Of a stretch of 35,027 nucleotides of DNA, positions 17,154 through 24,647 are shown in pieces (positions within the stretch are counted from its first letter, which is position 1; every line of letters starts with the position of its first letter). A model generated the notes under the pieces. That model saw only the letters and a list, made by a program, of their open reading frames with translations. It made no database searches and had not been told where the DNA came from. Source of the stretch: Rhodospirillales bacterium (lineage in GTDB: Bacteria > Pseudomonadota > Alphaproteobacteria > Rhodospirillales > Casp-alpha2); NCBI GenBank assembly GCA_013203955.1, contig JABMOY010000197.1, positions 1-35,027 on the forward strand. The letters are read 5' to 3'. The translations under genes were made by a program, and so were the position numbers.

Positions 17154-18075
17154 AGGGCCGGGGGCGCCAAGGGCGGCGGTGGGGGAGACGGGCGCGGGCC
17201 TGAGCGTCCGTGCACCGGCCAAGATCAACCTTTATCTTCATGTTACCGGCAAGCGCGATGACGGATTTCATCTGCTCGACAGTCTGGTTGCCTTCGCCGG
17301 GCTTCATGATCTGGTAGGCCTCCGTCACGCAGATGAATTCAGCCTGAAGGTCGAAGGCCCCTATGCCGACGCCGTGCCGACAGGCCCGGAGAACCTCGTC
17401 CTAAAGGCGGCGGAAAAACTCGGCCGGGCTGCTGGAATCTCAAAAGGCTGCGCCATTACCTTGAAAAAGAACTTAGCCGTAGCGTCCGGCATCGGCGGCG
17501 GGTCGGCGGATGCCGCCGCCGTGTTGAGGGGCTTGGTAGCGCTTTGGGAAATCGATCTTGATGCGCCCGACGCCCTAGACCTGGGCACCCTGGCCCTCGA
17601 AATCGGCGCCGACGTGCCGGTCTGTCTGTTTGGCCGGTCCGCCTTCATGGGCGGCATTGGGGAAGACATCATCCGCGCCCCGGCCCTGCCGCCGGTTTGG
17701 TTGGTGTTGGTCAACCCAAACGTTCCCTCATCCACGCCCGCCGTCTTCAAGGAACGCAAGGGGGACTTTAGCCAAGCCGCCCGTTTCGATGCCGCCCCGG
17801 CATCGGCTGAAGAATTGGCGGGGATATTGAAAGTACGGGGCAACGACTTGTGGGAAGCGGCGGCGAGGTTGGCGCCGGTCATCGGCGACGTGCTGGAAAG
17901 CTTAAATTCGGCGGATGAATGTCTGTTGGCGCGGATGTCGGGATCTGGCGCCACCTGTTTCGGGTTGTTCGACGATGCCGGCGGCGCCGCCCGGGCGGCG
18001 GCGGAAATTGGCCGGGGTCACCCCGATTGGTGGGTGCGGGCAACGCCGTTGCTGGATGACACGCAAACTGCTTAA
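17143..18075 (+). CDS. ispE: 4-diphosphocytidyl-2-C-methyl-D-erythritol kinase
   Basis: A 310-residue GHMP kinase that phosphorylates CDP-methylerythritol in the MEP route to isoprenoids. The PAKINLYLHVTGKRDDGFH segment (about residues 25-43) binds substrate, and the ATP loop GIGGGSADAAAVLRGL is at about 119-134. MSGSGATCFGLF near the end is the third GHMP motif. The ATG at 17143 (or the next codon) overlaps the TPR gene by 11 bp. The N-terminus is about 20 residues longer than in E. coli. Confidence 0.95.
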   Translation: MMAEGPGAPRAAVGETGAGLSVRAPAKINLYLHVTGKRDDGFHLLDSLVAFAGLHDLVGLRHADEFSLKVEGPYADAVPTGPENLVLKAAEKLGRAAGISKGCAITLKKNLAVASGIGGGSADAAAVLRGLVALWEIDLDAPDALDLGTLALEIGADVPVCLFGRSAFMGGIGEDIIRAPALPPVWLVLVNPNVPSSTPAVFKERKGDFSQAARFDAAPASAEELAGILKVRGNDLWEAAARLAPVIGDVLESLNSADECLLARMSGSGATCFGLFDDAGGAARAAAEIGRGHPDWWVRATPLLDDTQTA

Positions 18076-18078
18076 GCC

Positions 18079-18483
18079 TTAAATACCTTCGGTGATGCAC
18101 TCCTGAAGATGGCGGTCGATTTCGGCGGCGAATTGGGGGCCGAAATTGATCATTCGCACCCGGGCGTCGTCTGGCCCCGGAATTTTTTTAATGACATTCA
18201 GGTTCTCCAGCTTTTCCAGAATCCGGATGACCGTCCGTTTCGGCAATCCCGTTCCCAAATAGACATCAGACGACGTCACCGGTTTGGCGGAAAAAGTGTT
18301 CAGGGCAATAAACCAGATCACGTCCCAGGTTTTGTCATTGGCGTGGCGAATCCTCTTGTCCGCTTCCACCTTTCCCGGAAGACATCTATAGAGGGATTCT
18401 ATTTGAAATTTTCTATTTTTGATCCGCCTCTTTATTAAATTTATTTTTCTTTCTTCCTTTTTTATAAACGTATTGGTCTCCAT
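18079..18483 (-). CDS. Winged-helix (MarR-like) DNA-binding protein
   Basis: A 134-residue protein. The first 45 residues are very basic (KKEERKINLIKRRIKNRKF). A winged helix follows at about 50-120: TSSDVYLGTGLPKRTVIRIL as helix-turn-helix, LEKLENLNVIKKIP and DARVRMINFG as wing. It resembles MarR-type or other small regulators; no ligand site is evident. The ATG at 18483 has AGGA 12 bp upstream. The gene is AT-rich at its start and reads away from the 23-bp array 131 bp upstream, so it is the natural candidate to bind that array. It ends 3 bp from the convergent ispE. Confidence 0.75.
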   Translation of the reverse strand: METNTFIKKEERKINLIKRRIKNRKFQIESLYRCLPGKVEADKRIRHANDKTWDVIWFIALNTFSAKPVTSSDVYLGTGLPKRTVIRILEKLENLNVIKKIPGPDDARVRMINFGPQFAAEIDRHLQECITEGI

Positions 18484-18614
18484 ATTATTGGTTTCCTTCA
18501 GGGTTGGCCCTTCCCGTCCCTGTTATTCTTAATTCCCTTTAAAATTATGCGGGACAAATTATTTACACAATCTTTACTCAACCTTCGCATTTATAAGGAA
18601 AATCATCCTCTATC
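18484..18614. other. AT-rich leader between the winged-helix gene and the repeat array
   Basis: No gene is seen. The stretch 18537-18600 is markedly AT-rich for this genome. A weak DnaA-box-like 9-mer, ATTTACACA (18561-18569, 7 of 9 to TTATNCACA), lies in it. It must hold the promoter of the winged-helix gene, but no clear boxes at good spacing were found. Confidence 0.5.
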
Positions 18615-18769
18615 CAACCGCGATAGGGAGTCACTATGGCACCTATCAAGGAGGCACATTGGCACCTATTTGGGAGTCATATTGGCACCTATTTGGGAGT
18701 CACATTGGCACCTATTTGGGAGTCACATTGGCACCTATTAAGGAGTCACATTGGCACCTATTTAAACTT
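18615..18769 (+). repeat. Array of 23-bp tandem repeats (iteron-like) with phased GANTC sites
   Basis: Five full 23-bp units at 18638, 18661, 18684, 18707 and 18730, a half unit before (18615-18637) and a partial one after (18753-18769). Each unit starts GGCACCTATT and ends GAGTCACATT or close to it. GAGTC stands at 18628, 18674, 18697, 18720 and 18743, always in phase; unit 1 has GAGGC instead. Units 3 and 4 are identical. The repeat has no stop in any plus frame, so long false frames run across it. It looks like an operator array or plasmid-type iterons. Confidence 0.9.
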
Positions 18770-18832
18770 GTTCCGCAAAGGAAATTTGCTTTATCTCCAC
18801 GTTCTGGGATTTTACTAAAAATTGAAAATATA

Positions 18833-19135
18833 ATGGAAAATACATTCGGGGGGCATTCCCTTCACGACCTCAAAGAGCTGAGGAAAAACCCCGCCGACGG
18901 CGGTCGGTTTTACTTGGCGCTTCTTGACGCTGCGCCCGACTTATTCAACCTGGCCAAAGAGAACGAGACCCTTAAAAACCTCATCAAAAAAATGGTTTCG
19001 GAATTTGAGGATGTTATCGGCGAACAACTGGAAGGCGATGCCGGGGGCGATACGTGCAGCGTTCCTGATGCGGCCTTAAAGGCCGTGGCCGATCTGCTTT
19101 CCGATCCCGCCATCCAGAAAATCGCCCAGGGTTGA
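18833..19135 (+). CDS. Orphan 100-residue acidic helical protein
   Basis: Unknown function. The sequence is helical, with a probable coiled coil at about 35-65 (NLAKENETLKNLIKKMVSEF) and an acidic middle, and ends DLLSDPAIQKIAQG. The ATG at 18833 has no good ribosome site (AT-rich leader). The frame stays open back through the tandem array to 18659, but that part is repeat read-through and unlikely to be protein. It lies 64 bp after the array and 100 bp before tRNA-Gln, so the array could control it and the divergent winged-helix gene alike. Confidence 0.6.
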   Translation: MENTFGGHSLHDLKELRKNPADGGRFYLALLDAAPDLFNLAKENETLKNLIKKMVSEFEDVIGEQLEGDAGGDTCSVPDAALKAVADLLSDPAIQKIAQG

Positions 19136-19235
19136 GCCGCATCTTAGGCTCTGGCGGCGTTGTATCGCGTTCCGGCCAAACCCCGCTTGCGGGAGCAGCT
19201 TATTGCCCTTATGTTTCGGCGCATTCGCATCTTGA

Positions 19236-19309
19236 TGGGGCGTAGCCAAGTGGTCTAAGGCACCGGCTTTTGATGCCGGCATTCCCAGGTTCGAATCCTG
19301 GCGCCCCAG
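19236..19309 (+). tRNA. tRNA-Gln (anticodon TTG)
   Basis: Acceptor stem TGGGGCG/CGCCCCA, anticodon stem CCGGC/GCCGG with loop TTTTGAT giving anticodon TTG, T arm CCAGG-TTCGAAT-CCTGG. The CCA end is encoded (19310-19312). Nine bases after the mature end begins a copy of the AEC transporter tail. Confidence 0.95.
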
Positions 19310-19317
19310 CCAATGTT

Positions 19318-19340
19318 CCCTACTTCACGTACCACAACAA
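19318..19340 (+). repeat. Direct repeat, copy 1 (tail of the AEC gene)
   Basis: A 23-bp sequence starting CCCTACTTCACG, identical to 20655-20677. In copy 2 it is the last seven codons of the AEC transporter gene on the minus strand plus two bases after its stop. Weaker likeness continues past copy 1 for about 20 bp, as in a decaying remnant. Confidence 0.9.
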
Positions 19341-19390
19341 TTGTCAGTTCAAACTAGGAATGACGGGTGACTTCTTTCCTTTGGACAAGG

Positions 19391-19756
19391 TCAACCCAGG
19401 ACCCGGCTGACGGCGTCCATTAAACGATCCGGGTCGATCGGTTTTTCCACAAAGGCGTCACAGCCGGCCTCGTGGGCGGCGGCATGATCATCCGGGGTGT
19501 TGTGGGCCGTCAGCGCAATAATGGGAACGCCCGCCGTTACCAAACCGTCTTGCTTAAGCGCCTTGACCGCATCCCAGCCGGTCATCACCGGCATATTCAT
19601 ATCCATGACGATCAGGTCCGGGCTTTCGTCGTTCGCCAGGGTAAGGGCGGTTTCCCCGTTTGCCGCTTCGATGACATCATACCCCGCCCCTTCAAAATGG
19701 ACCCGCAGGAAGCCCCGGATGATTTCCTCGTCATCGACGACTAAAACCTTCGCCAT
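19391..19756 (-). CDS. Single-domain response regulator (CheY-like)
   Basis: A 121-residue receiver with no output domain. The acidic pair D8/D9 lies in VLVVDDEE, the phospho-acceptor D52 in LIVMDMNMP, and the conserved Lys in VEKPI near residue 103. It should take phosphate from a kinase or HPt protein and act by binding a partner. The ATG at 19756 has AGGAAAAGACC before it; a frame 10 codons longer has no support. It is divergent from the HPt/pseudo-receiver gene across 93 bp, and the two are probably partners. Confidence 0.92.
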   Translation of the reverse strand: MAKVLVVDDEEIIRGFLRVHFEGAGYDVIEAANGETALTLANDESPDLIVMDMNMPVMTGWDAVKALKQDGLVTAGVPIIALTAHNTPDDHAAAHEAGCDAFVEKPIDPDRLMDAVSRVLG

Positions 19757-19832
19757 GGTCTTTTCCTCATACAATGGTGTGGACAAATTATTATAGCATT
19801 CCTACGTGGGACTCTCAGGTTCTATCCGCAAC

Positions 19833-19846
19833 CCTTAATAGGTGCC
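19833..19846 (-). promoter_or_regulatory. Inverted copy of the array motif over the HPt gene ribosome site
   Basis: The complement reads GGCACCTATTAAGG, identical for 14 bases to the start of array unit 5 (18730-18743). It covers the AGGTG ribosome site of the gene starting at 19850. A GACTC (GANTC) lies 19 bp upstream, at 19810-19814. Confidence 0.55.
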
Positions 19847-19849
19847 GCC

Positions 19850-20653
19850 ATGAAAATTGATCTTGAACAAACCCTTGCCCGCCTACAGCAGGATTTTATC
19901 GAAAACACCAAGGAAAAACTAGACGGGGTCGACCACGCGATTGATCAACTGTTTCAAGACAAAGGGGACCGCGGAGAATTTTTCTTCCAGTTGCAGCGCG
20001 ACGTCCACTCCTTGAAAGGGACGGCGGGAACCTTCGGTTTTAATTCGGTCACGGTGGTTGCCCACCGGCTTGAGGATTTTCTGGAATCCCATCAACGGCT
20101 TTCCAAGGAGCAATGGCTGGGTGTTCAGGCCTTTTTGGATGCCATGCGCGCCATTATCGAAAAAGGCATTGAGCCATCCGATGATGAACGGATGAAAATT
20201 CTTTCCCGGCTGCCGTTTGCAAAACGGGCCGGAATCAGCGGCCAAAAACAAAAAATAGTAACCGTCGTTCTGGTGATGCCCAAGGGCGTGCAAAGGGCGT
20301 TGGTGGGAAGTGAATTATCGGCTTGCGGGTTCGATGTCTCGTTTGCCGAAAATCCTCTTGAGGCTGTTGGCTTGGCCATCACGCTGAAACCCCAGGTCGT
20401 TCTGTCCAACTTCGAATTTCCGGAAATTAACGGCTGTGAACTGGCCAGAATATTACAAGTGATCGGTTCGACCCTGAAAATTCCCTTTGCCCTAATGACC
20501 TCACACGAAGAAAAGTCCGGCTCCATGGCTGATATTCCGGACAACGTCCAAGTCATCCGCAAGGGGCCGGATTTCGTCGAAAAAATAACCGAATACCTAA
20601 TGGGACTGGGTCTGTTTGGAGAGTCTTTGCCGGAACCTCAAGGAAAGGCCTGA
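19850..20653 (+). CDS. HPt domain fused to a degenerate receiver
   Basis: A 267-residue protein. Residues about 1-115 are a histidine phosphotransfer domain, with H53 in DVHSLKGTAGTFGF. Residues about 136-255 have receiver-like fold signals (VVLVMPKGVQRALVGSELS, then VVLSNFEFPEINGCELA), but the phospho-acceptor Asp is replaced by Asn and the N-terminal acidic pair is missing. The second domain is therefore probably a binding or docking unit that cannot be phosphorylated. The HPt may pass phosphate to the divergent receiver. Its stop is 3 bp from the convergent AEC stop. Confidence 0.82.
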   Translation: MKIDLEQTLARLQQDFIENTKEKLDGVDHAIDQLFQDKGDRGEFFFQLQRDVHSLKGTAGTFGFNSVTVVAHRLEDFLESHQRLSKEQWLGVQAFLDAMRAIIEKGIEPSDDERMKILSRLPFAKRAGISGQKQKIVTVVLVMPKGVQRALVGSELSACGFDVSFAENPLEAVGLAITLKPQVVLSNFEFPEINGCELARILQVIGSTLKIPFALMTSHEEKSGSMADIPDNVQVIRKGPDFVEKITEYLMGLGLFGESLPEPQGKA

Positions 20654-20654
20654 A

Positions 20655-20677
20655 CCCTACTTCACGTACCACAACAA
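20655..20677 (+). repeat. Direct repeat, copy 2 (in the AEC gene end)
   Basis: The original copy, judged by being the coding end of the AEC gene. With copy 1 it bounds a 1.3-kb segment holding the receiver and HPt genes. Confidence 0.9.
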
Positions 20678-21532
20678 CGCCGGCAGCGTCAGGAACGACA
20701 GCGCCGTCGACACCAGGACCGTGCCGGCGACTTCTTCCGGGTTGTTGTCGTGGGACTGAGCAAATAAATAATTGAAGACGGCGACGGGCATGGCGCATTC
20801 GATAATCAGGACGCCCCTGGCGGCACCTTCGTAGCCGAGCATTTCGGCAAACCCGGCCCCGACGATAAACCCCATGCCCAGCCGGAGCACGGACAAGCCG
20901 ATGGATCGGTTGAGGCTGGTGACCTTAAGCCCGGCCAGTGAAACCCCAAGCGTTATCAGCATCAATGGGATGGCGAAGCCGCCCACCAGATCAACAGTAT
21001 TGAGGACCCCGGCAAAAACGGTAACGCCGGTGAACTTCACCAAAAGCGCGAATACGACCGCCCACACCAAAGGCATCTTCAGGATTTCCAATGGATTGGC
21101 GGTGCCGGCGGCGATCGCCGGGCCTAATACAAAAACCAACAAGGCGCTGACCGTGAAGTAGGCGATGCCCAAGGCCAGGCCCTGTTCGCCGAATGCCAAC
21201 AGGCACAACGGCAGCCCCATGTTGCCGGTGTTGGCGAACAGCATCGCCGGCAGATAGGTTTTTTGATCGAGCTTGAAAATCTTCAAGACCGGCACGGCGA
21301 TGGCGGCGAAGACGACGACGGTGGCCAACGAGGCGAACCCCATGGTGCCGAGCGCATCCGCCGTGATGTCGGCCTTAACCAGGGCGGCAAAAATCAAGCA
21401 CGGGAACCCAACGTTGGTGACCAAGCGCGTGATGAAGGCGGTTTCATAGGGGAGGCCCCTCTTGGCCCACACCAAGCCGATGCAGGCGCTCAAAAACACC
21501 GGCGCGATAATCGAGAAAATTTCGGCAAACAC
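20657..21532 (-). CDS. AEC-family transporter
   Basis: A 291-residue inner-membrane carrier of the auxin efflux carrier/bile-acid-like fold group, expected to export or import a small organic anion. About ten hydrophobic helices are seen in two halves; LVTNVGFPCLIFAALVKADI (near 37-56) and AMLFANTGNMGLPLCLLAFG (near 97-116) carry the family's helix-break motifs. Length is a little short of the usual 300-320. Substrate unknown. Its last codons are duplicated beside tRNA-Gln. Confidence 0.9.
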   Translation of the reverse strand: MFAEIFSIIAPVFLSACIGLVWAKRGLPYETAFITRLVTNVGFPCLIFAALVKADITADALGTMGFASLATVVVFAAIAVPVLKIFKLDQKTYLPAMLFANTGNMGLPLCLLAFGEQGLALGIAYFTVSALLVFVLGPAIAAGTANPLEILKMPLVWAVVFALLVKFTGVTVFAGVLNTVDLVGGFAIPLMLITLGVSLAGLKVTSLNRSIGLSVLRLGMGFIVGAGFAEMLGYEGAARGVLIIECAMPVAVFNYLFAQSHDNNPEEVAGTVLVSTALSFLTLPALLWYVK

Positions 21533-21652
21533 GTCTTTTCGGCCCCGCCTATTGCATGCAAGACGCTAGAGACAGCCCCCTGGGCATACAAGCCCCAAAC
21601 AAGGGCCAATATGAAGGCGCCGGAAGGCGCCCTTGGGTATAATCTATATAAA

Positions 21653-21667
21653 CTATCTATCTATCTA
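21653..21667. repeat. Short CTAT tetranucleotide run
   Basis: CTATCTATCTATCTA in the spacer between the AEC gene and the RAMA-like gene. A perfect TATAAT lies nearby (about 21639-21644) but without a good -35. Confidence 0.6.
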
Positions 21668-21744
21668 ATTAATAGATTTTTAAGAAAAACCACGGTAAGC
21701 TCCTCCCCACGCAACGTCAAATGATCCTTGGAAGGGTTCGCGCC

Positions 21745-22389
21745 ATGCCCAAATTGATCGTATCGCATGAGGTGGTTTTTAAAATCCGCGCCCTTCGCCG
21801 CAACAATGAAGAAAGCGAAGACCGGATTCTCGCCCGACTTTTGGGAACCGACGCCGGCGCGCCCGCAAAGCCTGGAACCCCGGCGGGCGGGTTTTACGAT
21901 GCCACTTACGGCCTGCTTTTTCCCGAAGGCATGGAAATTTTCCGTGTCTACAAGGGCCGCCGCTATAGCGCCCGGGTGACGGGCGAACGCTGGGTCCTGG
22001 ATGCGCCCGGGGACGCAAACGGCCGCGCCTACGCCAGCCTCAACCAGCTTAGCCAGGGGGTCATCGACGGCAACGAAAACGCCTGGATGTTTTGGTTCTG
22101 CCAGGGGCCGGATGGGGCGCCCCAACGTATCGCCGAATTGCGCGACCCCGCCATGGTCCAGAAACGGCCAAGAAGAACCCGCCGGGCGCCGATTGCAGGA
22201 TACAGTCCTCAAGCCCGAGTCCCCACTTTCGTGCCGCCGGCGAAGTCCAGCCCCCGTCCAGCCCTGGCCGTCCCCACCTCGCCATCAGTGGCTTCCGGCG
22301 ATCTTTCTGACTTCCCCGCCTCTGCCCAGCCGCTTCCGTCCGTCGGCGGCATGCCCTGGGAACCGGCGACGAAACCTAAACGGGATTGA
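21745..22389 (+). CDS. Probable modified-DNA reader: SeqA-like N-terminus plus RAMA-like domain
   Basis: A 214-residue protein. Residues 3-34 (IVSHEVVFKIRALRRNNEES, then EDRILARLLG) resemble the oligomerising N-terminus of SeqA (strand, helix, E-S...ILxRLL). Residues 57-117 (LLFPEGMEIFRVYKGRRYSA to NENAWMFWF) match the RAMA pattern: glycine before the first strand, KGRRYSARV, a short strand, then AYASLNQ and a closing W-x-F-W. The CcrM C-terminus ends alike (NGWQFWH). The tail from 135 is basic, Pro-rich and probably disordered. The ATG at 21745 follows GGAAG; an ATG at 21721 lacks a site. The domain calls rest on pattern likeness. Confidence 0.6.
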   Translation: MPKLIVSHEVVFKIRALRRNNEESEDRILARLLGTDAGAPAKPGTPAGGFYDATYGLLFPEGMEIFRVYKGRRYSARVTGERWVLDAPGDANGRAYASLNQLSQGVIDGNENAWMFWFCQGPDGAPQRIAELRDPAMVQKRPRRTRRAPIAGYSPQARVPTFVPPAKSSPRPALAVPTSPSVASGDLSDFPASAQPLPSVGGMPWEPATKPKRD

Positions 22390-22534
22390 CGGGGCCCACG
22401 CTCGCACCAACGTGAACCCCTAATCCATCATTCCACTGGAAAACCGTCAGTCTGCCCTTTAACCTTTGCGCCCGGCAGGGTGAGTGACGGTCTTCCCGGC
22501 GCGAAAGTCAAAAAAAGCCTTGGGAGGGGCGTTT

Positions 22535-23440
22535 ATGGATTTCACCATTTACTGGTTTATGTTTCCGGTGTCGGTCTGCATCGCCACCACGGCGATGCTG
22601 AGCGGCATCGGCGGCGCAGCCTTTTTCATGCCCATCTTCCTGATCGTTTTCCCGCTGTTGGGGCCGGAATACCCGTTGGCCAGTCCGGTCGCCGCCATCG
22701 GCGTTGCGCTGTTGACGGAAACCTTCGGCTTCTCGTCCGGGTTCGTCGGTTATTTCCGCAAACAACTGATCGATTTCCGGGTCGCCCGGGCGTTGATTGT
22801 GTTCGCCGTACCGGCGGGCATTCTCGGCGCCCTGCTTTCACACCTAGCCAACCCTGAGCACCTGAAACTCGGCTACGGGGCGCTAATGATTTTGCTCGCC
22901 TATATCCTGTTCCGCGGTCATGGCCCGGAAGAGAGGGAGACCGGCCAACCCATGAGCGGTTTCTGGGCAAAATGGTTGGACCGGTCCGGCTACAAGACCG
23001 AGAACCGCCAAACCACCGACCACCAAGGTCAGGTCTACGAATACAAATTCCACGCGCCTAAGAAGGGGGCGGCGGCGCTGGGCCTGGGCGGTTTCCTAAC
23101 AGGGCTGTTGTCGGTCGGTATCGGTGAAGTGGTGATGCCGCTTCTCATCCGGCGCTATCGTATTCCGGTGCCGGTGGCGGCGGCAACATCGATACTCGTC
23201 GTCATCATCACCGTGATGTCGGCATCGTTCACCCACATCTCGACCATGATCGCCGAAGGCGGCTTGAGCGCCGTGCCTTGGAATATTGTCTGCTACACCA
23301 TTCCCGCCGTTATCATCGGCGGCCAAATCGGCCCCCGGCTGCAGGGCGTCATCCCGTCGAAAACCATGGAGCGGATCATCGCCGGACTTTTCCTGGCCAT
23401 CGGCGCGGCCATGCTGTGGATCGTTTACAGGCCGGTTTAA
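22535..23440 (+). CDS. TauE/SafE-family membrane transporter
   Basis: A 301-residue inner-membrane protein of the sulfite exporter TauE/SafE family (anion export; sulfite, sulfoacetate and others in known members). Hydrophobic segments run in two halves, each starting with a G-rich repeat: SGIGGAAFFMPIFLIVFPL and GFLTGLLSVGIGEVVMPLLI, the family signature. A loop of about 60 residues separates them. The ATG at 22535 has a strong GGAGGGG ribosome site, which rules against the in-frame start 17 codons upstream. Confidence 0.9.
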   Translation: MDFTIYWFMFPVSVCIATTAMLSGIGGAAFFMPIFLIVFPLLGPEYPLASPVAAIGVALLTETFGFSSGFVGYFRKQLIDFRVARALIVFAVPAGILGALLSHLANPEHLKLGYGALMILLAYILFRGHGPEERETGQPMSGFWAKWLDRSGYKTENRQTTDHQGQVYEYKFHAPKKGAAALGLGGFLTGLLSVGIGEVVMPLLIRRYRIPVPVAAATSILVVIITVMSASFTHISTMIAEGGLSAVPWNIVCYTIPAVIIGGQIGPRLQGVIPSKTMERIIAGLFLAIGAAMLWIVYRPV

Positions 23441-23449
23441 AGGTCTTGC

Positions 23450-23848
23450 TCAGTCTTTTTCCGGTTTAAAATTTAAGGCCACCGAATTGAGGCAGTAACG
23501 CAACCCCGTCGGTTGCGGCCCGTCGTCAAAAACATGGCCCAAGTGCGCATCGCAACGCGCGCAGAGCACTTCGGTACGCTTCATAAACAGCCCAAAATCG
23601 CTTTTTTCCTCGACCCCGTCTTCGTTAAGGGTTTTCCAGAAACTGGGCCAACCGGTGCCGGAATCGAATTTTGTCGACGATGAAAAAAGGTCCTGGCCGC
23701 AGCAGACGCAAGCGTAAACGCCGGTTTCCTTGCAGTTTTCATATTCCCCGGTAAAAGGCCGCTCGGTGCCTTTATGCCGGCAGACATCGAACTGTGCCGG
23801 CGTCAATTGTTGGCGCCATTCGTCCTCGGATTTTTTGATTTTGTCCAC
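23450..23848 (-). CDS. msrB: Peptide-methionine (R)-S-oxide reductase
   Basis: A 132-residue repair enzyme that reduces methionine-R-sulfoxide with thioredoxin. Zinc is held by two CxxC pairs (CVCC near residue 47 and CARC near 96). GTGWPSFW (near 65) forms the substrate pocket, and the catalytic Cys is in [10 protein letters not shown] near the end. Length is normal. It starts with GTG at 23848, with GGAGGG at good distance. It is convergent with the TauE/SafE gene. Confidence 0.95.
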   Translation of the reverse strand: MDKIKKSEDEWRQQLTPAQFDVCRHKGTERPFTGEYENCKETGVYACVCCGQDLFSSSTKFDSGTGWPSFWKTLNEDGVEEKSDFGLFMKRTEVLCARCDAHLGHVFDDGPQPTGLRYCLNSVALNFKPEKD

Positions 23849-23943
23849 AGATCAGCCCTCCCATAACGGCCTCTCAGAATGACATAGCAGGGAAAGCCTT
23901 GCTAGTCCCCAGGCCAGTCACAAGACCGTGTAATGGGCCGCTT

Positions 23944-23971
23944 TTGACATATTCTGAAACATTTCGATACA
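23944..23971 (+). promoter_or_regulatory. Weak promoter candidate ahead of the CheZ-like gene
   Basis: A perfect TTGACA at 23944-23949, with only a poor -10 (GATACA at 23966) at 16 bp. No other feature is seen in the 210-bp spacer between msrB and the CheZ-like gene. Confidence 0.3.
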
Positions 23972-24058
23972 TCCTAATTCTTAAAATTCTCGTCCCAAAC
24001 CGCTACGTTGGCGGAATAGAAACCCCTGGGAAACAACGTGCAATTGTGGGAACGACCA

Positions 24059-24613
24059 ATGGCAAGAACCTCTCAACCTAAGACTCCGAAACGGACCCCC
24101 GATCGGGGCGGGCAGACGCTCCGCGGCCGCATGGCGAAAATCCGCAAAGAGCTTAACGTCCTCGGCGTCAGTGACGGCAAGGACGATCTGTTTGTATCCA
24201 CCCTTGATCATCTGGATGCCCTGGCTTCCGAAATCGCCGGCGCTACCGACCAGATGATGACCGCCGGAGAAAAAATTCAAAAAGCTGCCCTGGCCTTAAG
24301 CGCCAAGGCCAAGGACCGCGGCACCAAAACCCAACTCAACCGAATTACAGAAGGTACCGGCGACTTGTTTGAAGCGTGTTCGTTCCAGGACATCACCGGC
24401 CAGCGCCTGGGCAAGATCAGTCGCACCGTCGGCGCTATTGAAGCCGGGGTTCAATCCGTCTCCGCCTTGGCCCAGGGCAAAGGGGTGAAAAAAGGGTCGA
24501 GCAAGGGCAAGGCCCTGGGCATTGACCGCATCGACGGCGGCATGACCCTCGAAGGCCCGCAAGTGGGCGGCCCGCAAGTTTCACAGTCGGAAATCGACAA
24601 GCTCTTCGGCTGA
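24059..24613 (+). CDS. cheZ: CheZ-like protein phosphatase
   Basis: A 184-residue helical protein. The CheZ active-site motif is present as SFQDITGQRLGKI (D111 and Q115, matching D143 and Q147 of E. coli CheZ). The C-terminus SQSEIDKLFG resembles the CheY-binding tail of CheZ and the FliM N-terminus. It should speed dephosphorylation of a CheY-type receiver, and such a receiver gene follows 34 bp downstream. The N-terminus is basic and probably flexible. The ATG at 24059 is preferred over an in-frame start at 24038; the ribosome site is weak. Confidence 0.85.
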   Translation: MARTSQPKTPKRTPDRGGQTLRGRMAKIRKELNVLGVSDGKDDLFVSTLDHLDALASEIAGATDQMMTAGEKIQKAALALSAKAKDRGTKTQLNRITEGTGDLFEACSFQDITGQRLGKISRTVGAIEAGVQSVSALAQGKGVKKGSSKGKALGIDRIDGGMTLEGPQVGGPQVSQSEIDKLFG

Positions 24614-24647
24614 CCGCTTTCCGGCATTTCAACGGTTTATTGAGATC

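Noticed and set aside
18615-18769. CRISPR array
   Set aside because: The 23-bp units are directly tandem with no variable spacers, and no cas gene is near.
18484-18769. Chromosomal origin oriC
   Set aside because: Only one weak DnaA-like box; no dnaA, parAB or hemE-type neighbours. An iteron-type origin is kept as a hypothesis only.
18659-18832. In-frame N-terminal extension of the 100-residue protein through the repeats
   Set aside because: The repeat is 23 bp and open in all three plus frames, so openness is not evidence; the unit would encode a different peptide in each copy, from a TTG with no ribosome site.
19236-20677. Tyrosine-integrase island at tRNA-Gln
   Set aside because: No integrase and no copy of the tRNA 3' end; the direct repeat is the AEC gene end instead.
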